From Paraburkholderia sp. PGU19 (GTDB taxonomy: Bacteria; Pseudomonadota; Gammaproteobacteria; Burkholderiales; Burkholderiaceae), in contig NZ_AP023180.1 in the NCBI RefSeq assembly GCF_013426915.1, forward strand, positions 806,001-870,000: DNA of 64,000 bases, given 5' to 3'. Each line of letters opens with the position of its first letter. Positions within the stretch are counted from its first letter, which is position 1. Position numbers and translations under genes: made by a program. Below are positions 36,042-44,934 of this stretch, piece by piece. The notes under the pieces were generated by a model. The model made no database searches, was not told the origin of the DNA, and saw nothing but the letters and a program-made list of their open reading frames with translations.

Positions 36042-37802
36042 TTAGTGGATTTCCGGCTCATTGCTGTTCGCTTCCTGTGCTTCGGGCGAAGGCGTCGTCA
36101 GTGTCTCTTCGAGGAAGTCGAAGTCGCAACCCTTGTTTGCCTGAGTCACGTGCAATTGATGCATCACGCCGAAGCCGCGTTCGAACGGACGCTTCGGCGG
36201 TTTCCATGCTTCCTTGCGCGTCGCGAGTTCCGCGTCGCTCACGTCGAGATGCAGGCGACGCGCCGCCACGTCGAGTTCGATCATGTCGCCGTCCTTCACG
36301 AGCGCAAGCGGCCCGCCGACGAACGACTCGGGCGCCACGTGCAGCACGCACGCGCCATAGCTGGTGCCGCTCATGCGCGCATCGGAAATGCGCAGCATGT
36401 CGCGCACACCCTGCTTCAGCAGCTTTTGCGGGATCGGCAGCTGGCCCCATTCGGGCATGCCCGGCGCGCCCACGGGACCGGCATGTTGCAGCACGATCAC
36501 GGAATCGGCCGTCACGTCGAGGTCTTCGCTGTCGATGCGCGCGGCCATGTCGCTGTAGTCCTTGAACACGACGGCAGGTCCACGGTGCTCCTGCAGATGC
36601 GATTCCATCGCCGCGGGCTTGATGACCGCGCCGTCGGGCGCGAGATTGCCCGTCAGCACGGCGAGGCCATCGCGCTCGACGACGGAATTGCCGCGCTTGC
36701 GGATCACGTCGTCGTTGAAGATCTCCGCGCCCGCGATGTTCTCGCCGAGCGTCTGGCCGTTCACCGTCATCTGCGTGCCGTCGATCAGTCCACCGAGTTC
36801 GGCCAGCAGCGCGCGCAGGCCGCCCGCGTAATAGAAGTCTTCCATCAGATACTGGCCCGCCGGACGGATATTGCCGAGCACGGGCGTCACGCGCGCCAGT
36901 TCGTCGAAGCGCGCCGTGGTCAGATCGATGCCCGCGCGGCGCGCGACGGCCACGAGGTGCACGATCGCGTTCGTCGAACCGGACATCGCGAGCACGGTGG
37001 TGACGGCGTTATCGAAGGATTTCGCGGTGAGCAGGTCCGACGGCTTCTGGTCGGTCCACACCATCTCGACGATGCGCTGGCCCGTCAGCGATGCAAACTG
37101 CGCGTGACGTGAATCGGCGGCGGGAATCGACGAGAAGCCCGGCAGCGTGAGGCCGAGCGCTTCCGTCGCGCTCGTCATCGTCGAGGCCGTGCCCATCGTC
37201 ATGCAGTGGCCCGGCGAGCGCGCGATGCCGCTTTCGATGCCCTTCCATTCGTCCTCGGTGATCTTGCCTGCGCGCAATTCCGCCCAGTACTTCCATGTAT
37301 CCGAGCCGCTGCCGAGCGTGCGGCCATTCCAGTTGCCGCGCAGCATCGGGCCGGCGGGCAGGTAGATTGCCGGCAAGTCCATGCTGATTGCGCCCATCAG
37401 CAAACCGGGCGTGGTCTTGTCGCAACCGCCCATCAGCACGCAGCCGTCGAACGGATACGACTTCAGCAACTCTTCCGTCTCCATCGCGAGGAAGTTGCGG
37501 TAGAGCATCGTGGTCGGCTTCTGGAACGGCTCGGCGAGCGTCATCACGGGCATTTCGACGGGAAAGCCGCCCGCCTGCCAGATGCCGCGCTTCACTTCCT
37601 CGACGCGCTGCTTGAAGTGCGTGTGGCACGAGTTGATCTCGCTCCACGTATTGACGACGGCGATCACCGGCTTGCCCATGTAGTCCGACGAGTGATAGCC
37701 CATCTGCGCGGTGCGCGAGCGGTGGCCGAACGAACGGAGATCGTTGACGCCATACCAGCGGTAGCTGCGCAACTCTTCAGGCTTCTTGCGATTCGAGGAC
37801 AA
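36042..37802 (-). CDS. IlvD/Edd-family sugar-acid dehydratase (L-arabinonate dehydratase-like)
   Basis: A 586-residue iron-sulfur dehydratase. Starting at a TTG (37802) with AAGGAG 6 bases before it, it reads MSSNRKKPEELRSYRWYGVN, typical of arabinonate/xylonate/galactonate-type dehydratases. Cluster and active-site cysteines appear in LMGGCDKTTPGLLMG and ARSPGHCMTMGTAST; the C-terminus has NKGCDFDFL. It removes water from a sugar acid to give a 2-keto-3-deoxy acid. The open frame continues to 37922, but the operator at 37814 overlaps the ribosome-binding site and the extra codons have no homology. It is the first gene of the operon. Confidence 0.9.
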   Translation of the reverse strand: MSSNRKKPEELRSYRWYGVNDLRSFGHRSRTAQMGYHSSDYMGKPVIAVVNTWSEINSCHTHFKQRVEEVKRGIWQAGGFPVEMPVMTLAEPFQKPTTMLYRNFLAMETEELLKSYPFDGCVLMGGCDKTTPGLLMGAISMDLPAIYLPAGPMLRGNWNGRTLGSGSDTWKYWAELRAGKITEDEWKGIESGIARSPGHCMTMGTASTMTSATEALGLTLPGFSSIPAADSRHAQFASLTGQRIVEMVWTDQKPSDLLTAKSFDNAVTTVLAMSGSTNAIVHLVAVARRAGIDLTTARFDELARVTPVLGNIRPAGQYLMEDFYYAGGLRALLAELGGLIDGTQMTVNGQTLGENIAGAEIFNDDVIRKRGNSVVERDGLAVLTGNLAPDGAVIKPAAMESHLQEHRGPAVVFKDYSDMAARIDSEDLDVTADSVIVLQHAGPVGAPGMPEWGQLPIPQKLLKQGVRDMLRISDARMSGTSYGACVLHVAPESFVGGPLALVKDGDMIELDVAARRLHLDVSDAELATRKEAWKPPKRPFERGFGVMHQLHVTQANKGCDFDFLEETLTTPSPEAQEANSNEPEIH

Positions 37803-37813
37803 ATCAGTCTCCT

Positions 37814-37827
37814 TGGTAACGCTATCA
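37814..37827. promoter_or_regulatory. LacI-type operator O1 (TGGTAACGCTATCA)
   Basis: An imperfect 14-bp palindrome with the central CG typical of LacI-family operators. It touches the ribosome-binding site of the dehydratase gene, so bound repressor would block early transcription. Confidence 0.6.
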
Positions 37828-37904
37828 TTTCTGGCCGCAAGTACGCGCGGCGGGACATGATGGATAGTCTTTCGCGACGGCGAAACGATGATGGAATGGA
37901 CGGA

Positions 37905-37918
37905 TGGTAGCGTTATCA
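37905..37918. promoter_or_regulatory. LacI-type operator O2 (TGGTAGCGTTATCA)
   Basis: A second copy, matching O1 at 12 of 14 positions and 91 bp further upstream. The pair share the consensus TGGTARCGYTATCA. The spacing would allow a DNA loop between repressor dimers. Confidence 0.6.
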
Positions 37919-38003
37919 TCACGCTCCGTCCGCCAGGGATAGTACGGAGAAACGACGAGAAATCAGACTGGAAAGGACCCGCGCAGGGAACGCCCTGCCC
38001 GCG

Positions 38004-38312
38004 TCAGACGTCTTTCGAGTCGAACACGAGCAGCTCGACGCCCGCCTGCGCGAAGTTCTGCAGATCGGCGGTGGTGGCGGCAGCTTCGGGCGTGCCCATC
38101 GCCTGCTGCAGCGAGTCGAAGCTGTCGAAGCTGAGGATGGCCGCCAGCGCATAAGGCGATTCGCCCTTCGCGCTGGCCACCGGTCCGACGCTCACTTCGT
38201 AGCGGCGCAGGCCGGGAATCGACTTAGCGAGCGGCACATGTTTGTCGAAGTAATGGGCGTCGAATGCGTTGCGGTCGGCGGGGGTCTTGTAGAGCGCGAT
38301 GAGCTTTGCCAT
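38004..38312 (-). CDS. EthD family protein
   Basis: A 102-residue protein of the EthD dimeric barrel family: MAKLIALYKTPADRNAFDAH, YFDKHVPLAKSIPGLRRYEV and a C-terminal AGVELLVFDSKDV. EthD was first seen in ether-degradation clusters; a general role is not established. GGAGG precedes the ATG at 38312. It appears to be a single-gene unit, upstream of and pointing away from the sugar-acid operon's promoter. Confidence 0.85.
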   Translation of the reverse strand: MAKLIALYKTPADRNAFDAHYFDKHVPLAKSIPGLRRYEVSVGPVASAKGESPYALAAILSFDSFDSLQQAMGTPEAAATTADLQNFAQAGVELLVFDSKDV

Positions 38313-38471
38313 GTGAGGCCTCCTGAAACGGACGTTCAGTGCAATGTTGCTTGATGCCACATGCTGCCGGTTCAACGGTCCGTGGATTTTACGCTCGACA
38401 TTTGTAATCCTCGTGTCGAAGGGACGCGTTTCAAACGCGGCGCCCTCGCCCTTGTCACCGGGCCCCGCCCG

Positions 38472-39515
38472 TCAGGCCGACGGACGCCGGCGCAACGCCC
38501 ACCAGCCGGCCAGCACGGTAAAGCTCACGACTAGCAGCACCATCACCCAGAAACCGTGCTTGTTTTCCGCGAGGGGCACGCCGCCCACGTTCATCCCGAA
38601 CAGACCCGCGATGATGTTGATCGGCAGCGCGAGCACCGTCACGATGGTCAGCGTGAACAGCGTGCGGTTGGTCTGCTCGTTCAGGCGCGCGGCGATCTCT
38701 TCCTGCAGCAGCTTGATGCGCTCCGCAAGACCGGACAGATCGCCGAGCACCAGCGAGAACTCTTCCGTCGAATCACGCAGGCTTTGCACGTCGACGGGCG
38801 ACAGCCACGCGGGCGGCCGCACCAGCAGACGGAAGATCGAGCCGGGCTCCGGCGCGAGCAGCCTTTGCAGCCGCACGAGCACGCGCCGCATCGCGCCGAG
38901 GTCGCGCCGGCTTTGCCAGGCGCGCTGCGACAGGAAGTGATCTTCGATACGGTCTACTTCGATGCTGGTTCTGCGCACGATCTCCACCAGCAAATCGGCC
39001 TGGTCGCGCAGCAGATGGATCAGCAGTTCGGCCGCTGTATCGAAGCTCTCGCCGTTGCGCACGGACGCGCGCAGCCGGTCGACCGAGCGCAGCTGCTTCA
39101 GGCGCGCCGTCACCATGATCCGCTTGTGCGTATAGACCCACAGCGTCGCGATTTCGGAAGGCGTCTGCTCGAAGTCGTACATCACGTCGTTGACGACGGC
39201 GAGCAGCGCGCCGTGCTGGTGCTCGATCCGCGTCGAATGCGAGCCTTCGCGCAAGGCTTCGAAAAAGGTGTCGGGCAGATCGAGATGCGTGCGCATCCAG
39301 CGCTCGCTCGACACATGCGCGAGATTGAAATGCAGCCAGAGGAATTCGCCCGGATGGGCGCCCGACGCTTTCACGTCGTGTCGACATTCCGCGAGCCATT
39401 CGGCCGCTGTGTCGGTATCGACGGCGAGGCCGGGTTTGTCGGGTGAAAAACGGAATCCGCAGACGAGGCCGGAGCGGTCGGCCCCATAAGTGGCGGGCGC
39501 CAGGTTCAAAGTCAT
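38472..39515 (-). CDS. zntB: Zinc transporter of the ZntB/CorA family
   Basis: A 347-residue inner-membrane protein with a long cytoplasmic alpha/beta domain and two C-terminal membrane helices. Between these is the selectivity signature GMNVGGVP, the CorA/ZntB GMN motif. The cytoplasmic part carries TLWVYTHKRIMVTARLKQLR and the long stalk helix. ZntB moves zinc, in E. coli by proton-coupled import. The start is uncertain: ATG at 39515 (MTLNLAPATYGADRSGLVCG) is preferred, but 39557 is possible and neither has a good ribosome-binding site. Confidence 0.85.
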   Translation of the reverse strand: MTLNLAPATYGADRSGLVCGFRFSPDKPGLAVDTDTAAEWLAECRHDVKASGAHPGEFLWLHFNLAHVSSERWMRTHLDLPDTFFEALREGSHSTRIEHQHGALLAVVNDVMYDFEQTPSEIATLWVYTHKRIMVTARLKQLRSVDRLRASVRNGESFDTAAELLIHLLRDQADLLVEIVRRTSIEVDRIEDHFLSQRAWQSRRDLGAMRRVLVRLQRLLAPEPGSIFRLLVRPPAWLSPVDVQSLRDSTEEFSLVLGDLSGLAERIKLLQEEIAARLNEQTNRTLFTLTIVTVLALPINIIAGLFGMNVGGVPLAENKHGFWVMVLLVVSFTVLAGWWALRRRPSA

Positions 39516-39625
39516 GTGCGTTTCGAGGTGGGTTCCGCGAAAGCGCCATTCTGACATGAGCAAACGGCAGAAACGTTACGTGTCAGCTGTTTGACGTTTA
39601 TTTGTCGAATTTTTGACAGCTATTC

Positions 39626-39673
39626 GACAGGTTCCCGCAATGCCTGCTTGCCAGCATTGCGGTGAACCCTGTC
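39626..39673. terminator. Long hairpin downstream of the SDR gene
   Basis: GACAGG at 39626-39631 with CCTGTC, and inside it CGCAATGC with GCATTGCG around a 10-base loop. There are few mismatches and no T-run. It could end the SDR transcript on the minus strand or be a repetitive extragenic element. Confidence 0.4.
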
Positions 39674-39687
39674 AGTAAAGCGGGACC

Positions 39688-40431
39688 TTAAGCGCTGAAG
39701 CCGCCATCGATCATCAGATTCGCGCCCGTCACGAAGCCTGCTTCCGGGCTGGCGACATACGCGACCATGCCGGCAATTTCGTCGGCCGCCGCGTGACGCG
39801 GGATCGCCATCAGGCCATGCAACGACGCCGCGAATTCACCTGCCTCCGGGTTCATGTCGGTATTGACGGGACCGGGCTGCACGTTGTTGACGGTGATGCC
39901 CTTCGGACCCAGATCGCGCGCGAGGCCTTGCACGAACCCTTGCAGCGCCGACTTGCTCATCGCATAGACAGCGCCGCCCGCGAACGGCATGCGATCGGCG
40001 TTCGTGCTGCCGATGTTGATGATCCGTCCGCCGTTGCCCATATGCGCGAGCACGGCCTTCGACGCCACGAACACGGCGCGCACGTTGACTTGCAAGGTCG
40101 CGTCGAAATCTTCGAGCGTGAAGACGTCGAGCGTGCCCAGGCGCAGCACGCCGGCGTTGTTCACGAGAATGTCGATCTTGCCGAGCTGGCGCGCCGTCTC
40201 GTTGATCGCGTTGGTCAGCGCCGCCGCATCCGCGACGTCCGCCTTCACGGCGACGGCACGGCCGCCCGCTTTCTCGACACTTGCGACCAGTTCGTTCGCC
40301 CCTGCAGCCGAGCTGTGATACGTGAAAGCGACCGTCGCGCCTTCGCTGGCGAGCCGGCGCACAACCGCTGCACCGATACCGCGCGCGCCGCCCGTGACGA
40401 AAGCTACCTTGCCTTGCAGATTCGAGTTCAT
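39688..40431 (-). CDS. Short-chain dehydrogenase/reductase (classical type)
   Basis: A 247-residue NAD(P)-dependent oxidoreductase with all classical motifs: TGGARGIGAAVV for the cofactor, DILVNNAGVLRLG, the catalytic Ser in NIGSTNAD and Tyr/Lys in AVYAMSKSALQGF. It resembles 3-oxoacyl-ACP reductase-like enzymes, but the substrate is open. It is divergent from a LysR gene across 140 bp and is probably that regulator's target. Confidence 0.9.
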   Translation of the reverse strand: MNSNLQGKVAFVTGGARGIGAAVVRRLASEGATVAFTYHSSAAGANELVASVEKAGGRAVAVKADVADAAALTNAINETARQLGKIDILVNNAGVLRLGTLDVFTLEDFDATLQVNVRAVFVASKAVLAHMGNGGRIINIGSTNADRMPFAGGAVYAMSKSALQGFVQGLARDLGPKGITVNNVQPGPVNTDMNPEAGEFAASLHGLMAIPRHAAADEIAGMVAYVASPEAGFVTGANLMIDGGFSA

Positions 40432-40571
40432 GTTGTGCTCCAGTGGGTTGGTTGATCAGGTAAGGCCAGTATGGCGAGCGGATTGCATTGCCGGTAGTAT
40501 CGAATTACGACTAAGAGTTTCAACCGCAGATATAAGCTGCGAGAAACCGCCAGGAGCACGACGGACACCCA

Positions 40572-41495
40572 ATGGAAGCGCTGAACCTCATCGAATCGTT
40601 CATACAGTCCGCCGAAACGGGCAGCTTTTCGGCGGCGGCGCGGCGCCTCGGCCTCACGCCTGCCGCCGTCAGCAAGAACGTCGCGCGGCTCGAAACGCAC
40701 CTGGGCGTGCGTCTCTTTCATCGCAGCACGCGCAAGCTCACCATGACACCGGGCGGCGAGCAGCTCTGGGCCGACGCGGGCAGTCCGTTCGCGAGCTTGC
40801 AGGACGCGTTTGCGCGCGCCGCGCAGCATGGCGGCAAACCGTCGGGCGTGCTGAAGGTCAGCATGGCCGTCGCGTTCGGGCGTGAGTATCTGGTGCCGCT
40901 GCTCGGCGAGTTTCTCGAACGCTATCCCGACATCGTGCCCGACTGGCACTTCGACAATCGCGCCGTCGACCTGATCGCGGGCGGCTTCGACGCGGCGATC
41001 GGCGGCGGGATCGAACTGACGCAAGGCGTGGTCGCGCGCGATCTGGCGCGGCCCTGCGTGATCGTCGCAGCGTCGCCTGCTTATATGGCGGGCCGGCCGC
41101 TGCCCGCGCACCCGTCCGATCTCGCGGAACTGGACGGCATTGCGCGCCGCTCCAGCAGCACGGGCCGCCTGCGCGCGTGGAACATGCGCAATCAGGTCGG
41201 CGAAGAAGCGCTCGCCGAATGCAAGACGCGGATGATCTTCGACGATCCCGAAGCAATGGCGCATGCGGCGCTGGCCGGCCTCGGCGTCGCGTTCCTGCCG
41301 ACGCCGCACGCCGCGCCCTGGCTCGAAAACGGCCAGCTGATGCGGCTCTTGCCCGGCTGGCATGCGGAAGTCAGCCCGATCACGATTTACTACACGAACC
41401 GCAAGCTGCTGCCCGCCAAGACGCGCGTGTTCATCGACTTCGTCGTCGAAGCGTTCCGTGAGCGGCGGCTCGCGGCGCGTTTCGACGCCCGCTAA
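40572..41495 (+). CDS. LysR-family transcriptional regulator
   Basis: A 307-residue LysR protein: helix-turn-helix MEALNLIESFIQSAETGSFS and AAVSKNVARLETHLGVRLFH, then an effector domain with DLIAGGFDAAIGGG. Its intergenic region with the SDR gene contains ATTGCATTGCCGGTAGTATC, where a T-n11-A type site could lie, but I cannot fix it. It resembles regulators of small oxidoreductases. Confidence 0.9.
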   Translation: MEALNLIESFIQSAETGSFSAAARRLGLTPAAVSKNVARLETHLGVRLFHRSTRKLTMTPGGEQLWADAGSPFASLQDAFARAAQHGGKPSGVLKVSMAVAFGREYLVPLLGEFLERYPDIVPDWHFDNRAVDLIAGGFDAAIGGGIELTQGVVARDLARPCVIVAASPAYMAGRPLPAHPSDLAELDGIARRSSSTGRLRAWNMRNQVGEEALAECKTRMIFDDPEAMAHAALAGLGVAFLPTPHAAPWLENGQLMRLLPGWHAEVSPITIYYTNRKLLPAKTRVFIDFVVEAFRERRLAARFDAR

Positions 41496-41642
41496 GATTC
41501 GTGCTCCGCACAATCCATGACAGGGTTTCCCTGTACGCAAGCCCACGCCACATTGGTCGATATATCAGGTGGAGACATGCGTGCCGCATTCCAGCGCGGA
41601 ACGTCCACATTTCACCTATCGCCCATGTAGCGAGGCGTCTGA

Positions 41643-43220
41643 ATGCTGAAGCTGAGTTTTACCCAGAAGCTGTGGTTGCCGCTCGTCATCAGCCTGATCG
41701 CGTTGCTGCTGGTGTCGGTATCGGCGGCGTATCTGTCGCGCGAAACGCGCATCGAGGAACGCAAGAACGACCTCGTGAACGTCGCCCACGTCGGGCTGTC
41801 GCTGGTCGAGGAATACGCGAAGCTCGCGCAGAGCGGCAAGCTGAGCGAAGCGGACGCGCGCACGGAAGCGCTCGCCCGGTTGCGCGAGATCCGCTACGGC
41901 GAGGACGGCTACTTCCTCGTGATCGATTCGACGCCGCGCATGATCATGCATCCGATCAAGCCCGCGACCAACGGCAAGGATCTCGCGGGCACAGCCGACG
42001 CGGACGGCCGTCATCACTATGTTGCGTTCGCCAAGGTCGCGCAGTCGCCCGATGGCGGCTTCGTCGATTACGTGTTTCCGCATTCGCGCCCGGCGTCGGC
42101 ATCGGGGCCCGCTGAAGCGGTCGACAAGATCGGCTACGTGGTGCGCTACGCGCCGTGGGACTGGATCATCGCGACGGGCGCCTATGTCGACGATATCGAC
42201 GCCGCGTTCATGCGCTCGCTGTATCTGATCGGCGGCGTGTTCGCCGCCATTGCGTTGCTGCTGGCCACGCTCGTCGCGCTGACCAACCGCAGCATCCAGC
42301 GCACGATCGGCGGCGATCCTGGCTACGCGGCGGACGTTGCGAACGCGATTGCCGTCGGCGATCTCACCGTGTCGATCGACACGCGCACCGACGACGAACG
42401 CAGCCTGCTGCGCGAAATGCGCCGCATGCGCGACACGCTGACGGACACGATCCGCGCCATCAAACACGCCGCCGATCACGTCGCGACGGGTGCGGGAGAA
42501 ATCGCGAGCGGCAATGCGGACCTGTCGTCGCGCACCGAGAATCAGGCTGCTTCGTTGCAGGAGACGGCGGCGAGCATGGAGCAGATGACTTCCATGGTGC
42601 GTCAGACGGCCGAGAACGCGCGCACCGCGAGCGAACTGGCCGAAAGCGCCGCGCAGATTGCGAACCAGGGCAGCGCGATGGTCGGCGAGGCGGTCACGAC
42701 GATGCGCGATATCTCGACGGAATCGCAGAAGATGGTCGAGGTGATCGAGGTCATCGAGAGCATCGCGTTCCAGACCAATATTCTCGCGTTGAATGCCGCT
42801 GTCGAAGCGGCACGCGCGGGCGAACAGGGACGCGGCTTCGCCGTCGTCGCGGGCGAAGTGCGGACGCTCGCGCATCGCAGCGCGGGCGCCGCCAAGGAAG
42901 TGCGGCAACTGATCAGCCGCGCCGTCGACAGGGTCGGCAACGGCGCGGGCCTCGTCGAACGCACGGGCACGACGATCCAGCAGGCACGCGACGCCATTGC
43001 GAGCGTCACGGGCGTGATGCAGGAAATCGCCGCAGCCGCCGCCGAGCAGAGCGCGGGTATCGATCAGGTGAATCTCGCCGTGACGCAGATGGACAGCCTC
43101 ACGCAGGAAAACGCCGCGCTCGTCGAACAGGCTGCTGCCGCCGCGCATTCGCTGACGGAGCAGGCTGGGCGGCTGAAGACGTCCGTTGACGCCTTCCAGG
43201 TTGCCGACGCCGTGGCCTGA
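41643..43220 (+). CDS. Methyl-accepting chemotaxis protein with Cache sensor
   Basis: A 525-residue chemoreceptor. Membrane helix 1 is at residues about 10-30 (LWLPLVISLIALLLVSVS). A single-Cache periplasmic domain follows (RYGEDGYFLVIDSTPRMIMH, WIIATGAYVDDID), then helix 2 at about 193-215, HAMP and a signalling domain with NTILALNAAVEAARAGEQGR-like sequence (here QTNILALNAAVEAARAGEQG). Cache domains of this kind often bind small carboxylates, and the neighbour is a lactate locus, so lactate or another organic acid is a possible ligand. No C-terminal CheR-binding pentapeptide is visible. Confidence 0.92.
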   Translation: MLKLSFTQKLWLPLVISLIALLLVSVSAAYLSRETRIEERKNDLVNVAHVGLSLVEEYAKLAQSGKLSEADARTEALARLREIRYGEDGYFLVIDSTPRMIMHPIKPATNGKDLAGTADADGRHHYVAFAKVAQSPDGGFVDYVFPHSRPASASGPAEAVDKIGYVVRYAPWDWIIATGAYVDDIDAAFMRSLYLIGGVFAAIALLLATLVALTNRSIQRTIGGDPGYAADVANAIAVGDLTVSIDTRTDDERSLLREMRRMRDTLTDTIRAIKHAADHVATGAGEIASGNADLSSRTENQAASLQETAASMEQMTSMVRQTAENARTASELAESAAQIANQGSAMVGEAVTTMRDISTESQKMVEVIEVIESIAFQTNILALNAAVEAARAGEQGRGFAVVAGEVRTLAHRSAGAAKEVRQLISRAVDRVGNGAGLVERTGTTIQQARDAIASVTGVMQEIAAAAAEQSAGIDQVNLAVTQMDSLTQENAALVEQAAAAAHSLTEQAGRLKTSVDAFQVADAVA

Positions 43221-43238
43221 TGTTTCGTCGCGTGCAAC

Positions 43239-43251
43239 TGGTTGGACCACT
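43239..43251. promoter_or_regulatory. Second GntR/LldR-type operator (TGGTTGGACCACT)
   Basis: The exact reverse complement of the promoter operator at 44017-44029. It is placed just beyond the 3' end of the regulator gene, 778 bp away. The core TGGT-n3-ACCA fits the TNGT-n3-ACNA consensus of LldR-like regulators. Confidence 0.5.
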
Positions 43252-43254
43252 TGG

Positions 43255-43273
43255 GAGCCGCTAACTGCGGCTC
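43255..43273. terminator. Short hairpin between the convergent chemoreceptor and regulator genes
   Basis: GAGCCGC-TAACT-GCGGCTC, a 7-bp stem with a 5-base loop and no T-run. A weak bidirectional terminator candidate. Confidence 0.4.
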
Positions 43274-43275
43274 TG

Positions 43276-43986
43276 CTAGCTCTGCCGCTCGCGGATGCTG
43301 CGCACGAAGTCGATATGCGTGTGCATTGCCGTGCGCGCTTCTTCCGGACGCCGCGAACAGATTGCATCGCTCACCGCGCGATGCTGGATCAGCAGTTGCG
43401 CTGATTCCGCCGGACCTTGCAGGCGAACGTCTGTACCGCTGATCGTGATGTGCTCGCGCAGCATGCCGAGCACGCTCGTATGCAGATGCAGGAACATCGT
43501 GTTGTGCGAGGCGAGCGCGATCGCGTCGTGTAGTTGCGCGTCGGCGGTGGCCTCGCTGTCGTGGTCGTCGCAAGCGTGCGAGCGTTCCAGTTCGCGCATC
43601 AATGACCGGATGCGCTTGATATCCGCCTGCGTCGCGCGCATCGCCGCGAAATAGGCCGTCGCGCCTTCGAGCACGCGGCGAAATTCGAGGATGTCGTCGC
43701 GCAATACAGGGTGATCCGCAACCAGTTGCCCCCACGGCGACGCGATACCCGCGCGCAACTGGTCCGTCGCGAACACGCCCGCGCCGCGCCGGCTCTGCAA
43801 CAGCCCGCGCGCCGCCAGCCGCTGGATCGCTTCGCGCACGGTGTTGCGCGACACGTCGTATTGTTCGGCCAGCGCGCGCTCGGCGGGCAGCCGCGAACCG
43901 GGCGGCCACGTGCCGTCCAGCAGCGACGTTTCCATCTGGCGCATCACGCCCTCTACCCTGCCCCGCTCCCTCGTACCCGCTGCCAT
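43276..43986 (-). CDS. lldR: FCD-type GntR regulator of lactate genes
   Basis: A 236-residue GntR/FadR-subfamily regulator. The winged helix reads GTWPPGSRLPAERALAEQYD and VSRNTVREAIQRLAARGLLQ. The all-helical FCD effector domain has the metal/ligand residues spread over ILEFRRVLEGATAYFAA, DAQLHDAIALASHN and HRAVSDAICSR. Divergence from lutA with a TGGT-n3-ACCA operator between them suggests a lactate-responsive repressor like LldR. AGAGGAAG precedes the ATG at 43986; the frame is open to 44580 but without homology. Confidence 0.87.
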   Translation of the reverse strand: MAAGTRERGRVEGVMRQMETSLLDGTWPPGSRLPAERALAEQYDVSRNTVREAIQRLAARGLLQSRRGAGVFATDQLRAGIASPWGQLVADHPVLRDDILEFRRVLEGATAYFAAMRATQADIKRIRSLMRELERSHACDDHDSEATADAQLHDAIALASHNTMFLHLHTSVLGMLREHITISGTDVRLQGPAESAQLLIQHRAVSDAICSRRPEEARTAMHTHIDFVRSIRERQS

Positions 43987-44016
43987 ACGCTTCCTCTGCT
44001 GCGTCGATCGTGCTTC

Positions 44017-44029
44017 AGTGGTCCAACCA
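44017..44029. promoter_or_regulatory. Promoter operator of the lactate locus (AGTGGTCCAACCA)
   Basis: A palindrome TGGT-CCA-ACCA between lldR and lutA, of the TNGT-n3-ACNA type bound by LldR-family GntR proteins. An inverted identical copy lies at 43239-43251. Confidence 0.6.
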
Positions 44030-44139
44030 ATTTGTATTGTCGCGCACATTTGGGAATCATGCGTCAACGATTCAAGCGATCCGCGCGAGCCGCATCCGAT
44101 GCAGGCTGCACATGAAGCGGACGCATTCTGGAGCGAGAT

Positions 44140-44934
44140 ATGAAGGAAAGGCACTATCCGGCGACCCCACGCGATGTCTATCTGTTCGCGACTTGCCTCG
44201 TCGATCTGTTCGTCCCCGAAGCCGGGCTCGACGCGGTGAAGCTGCTCGAACGCGAAGGGCTGGTCGTGCATTTTCCCCAGGAGCAAAGCTGTTGCGGCCA
44301 GCCTGCGTATAGCAGCGGCAATCCCGAACAGGCGCGTGACGTTGCGCGCGCTCAACTCGATCTCTTCTCCAAGCCCTGGCCTGTGATCGTGCCGTCGGGT
44401 TCGTGCGCGGGCATGATGCGCCACCACTGGCCCAAGCTCTTCGCGGACGATCCCGCGATGGCGCAAAAAGCGCATGCACTCAGCGAGCGCGTGTACGAAC
44501 TGAGCGAATTCCTGCTGCGCGTGCTGCACATTGAATTGCCCGCTACCACCGACGCGCCGAACGAACGCGTCGTACTGCACACGTCATGCGGCGCGCGGCG
44601 CGAAATGGGCACGCGCGTACATGGCGTCGAACTCGTCGATGCATTGCCTGGCGTCACGCGCATCGAGCACGAACGCGAATCGGAATGCTGCGGCTTTGGC
44701 GGCACGTTTTCGTTGAAGCATCCCGACATTTCCGGCGCGATGGTGCGAGACAAGGTCGCATCCGCTTGCGCGACAGGCTGCGAGCGCATCGTTTCCGCCG
44801 ACTGTGGTTGCCTGCTGAACATCGGACATGCGGCACGTCATCAGGGCGCGCCCGTCGAAGTCGAACATATCGCGAGTTTTCTGTGGCGGCGCACGCAACC
44901 CGCCGATGCGAAAAGCAAGGGAAGCGAAGCATGA
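44140..44934 (+). CDS. lutA: Lactate utilization protein LutA/LldE (CCG-domain subunit)
   Basis: A 264-residue cytoplasmic protein with two cysteine-rich CCG domains: SCCGQPAYSSGNP in the first half and ECCGFGGTFSLKHP in the second, plus SCGARR and DCGCLLN. Such domains bind iron-sulfur or disulfide cofactors, as in heterodisulfide reductase. With LutB and LutC it forms the L-lactate-oxidising LutABC complex that yields pyruvate. It overlaps lutC by 4 bases. Confidence 0.93.
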   Translation: MKERHYPATPRDVYLFATCLVDLFVPEAGLDAVKLLEREGLVVHFPQEQSCCGQPAYSSGNPEQARDVARAQLDLFSKPWPVIVPSGSCAGMMRHHWPKLFADDPAMAQKAHALSERVYELSEFLLRVLHIELPATTDAPNERVVLHTSCGARREMGTRVHGVELVDALPGVTRIEHERESECCGFGGTFSLKHPDISGAMVRDKVASACATGCERIVSADCGCLLNIGHAARHQGAPVEVEHIASFLWRRTQPADAKSKGSEA

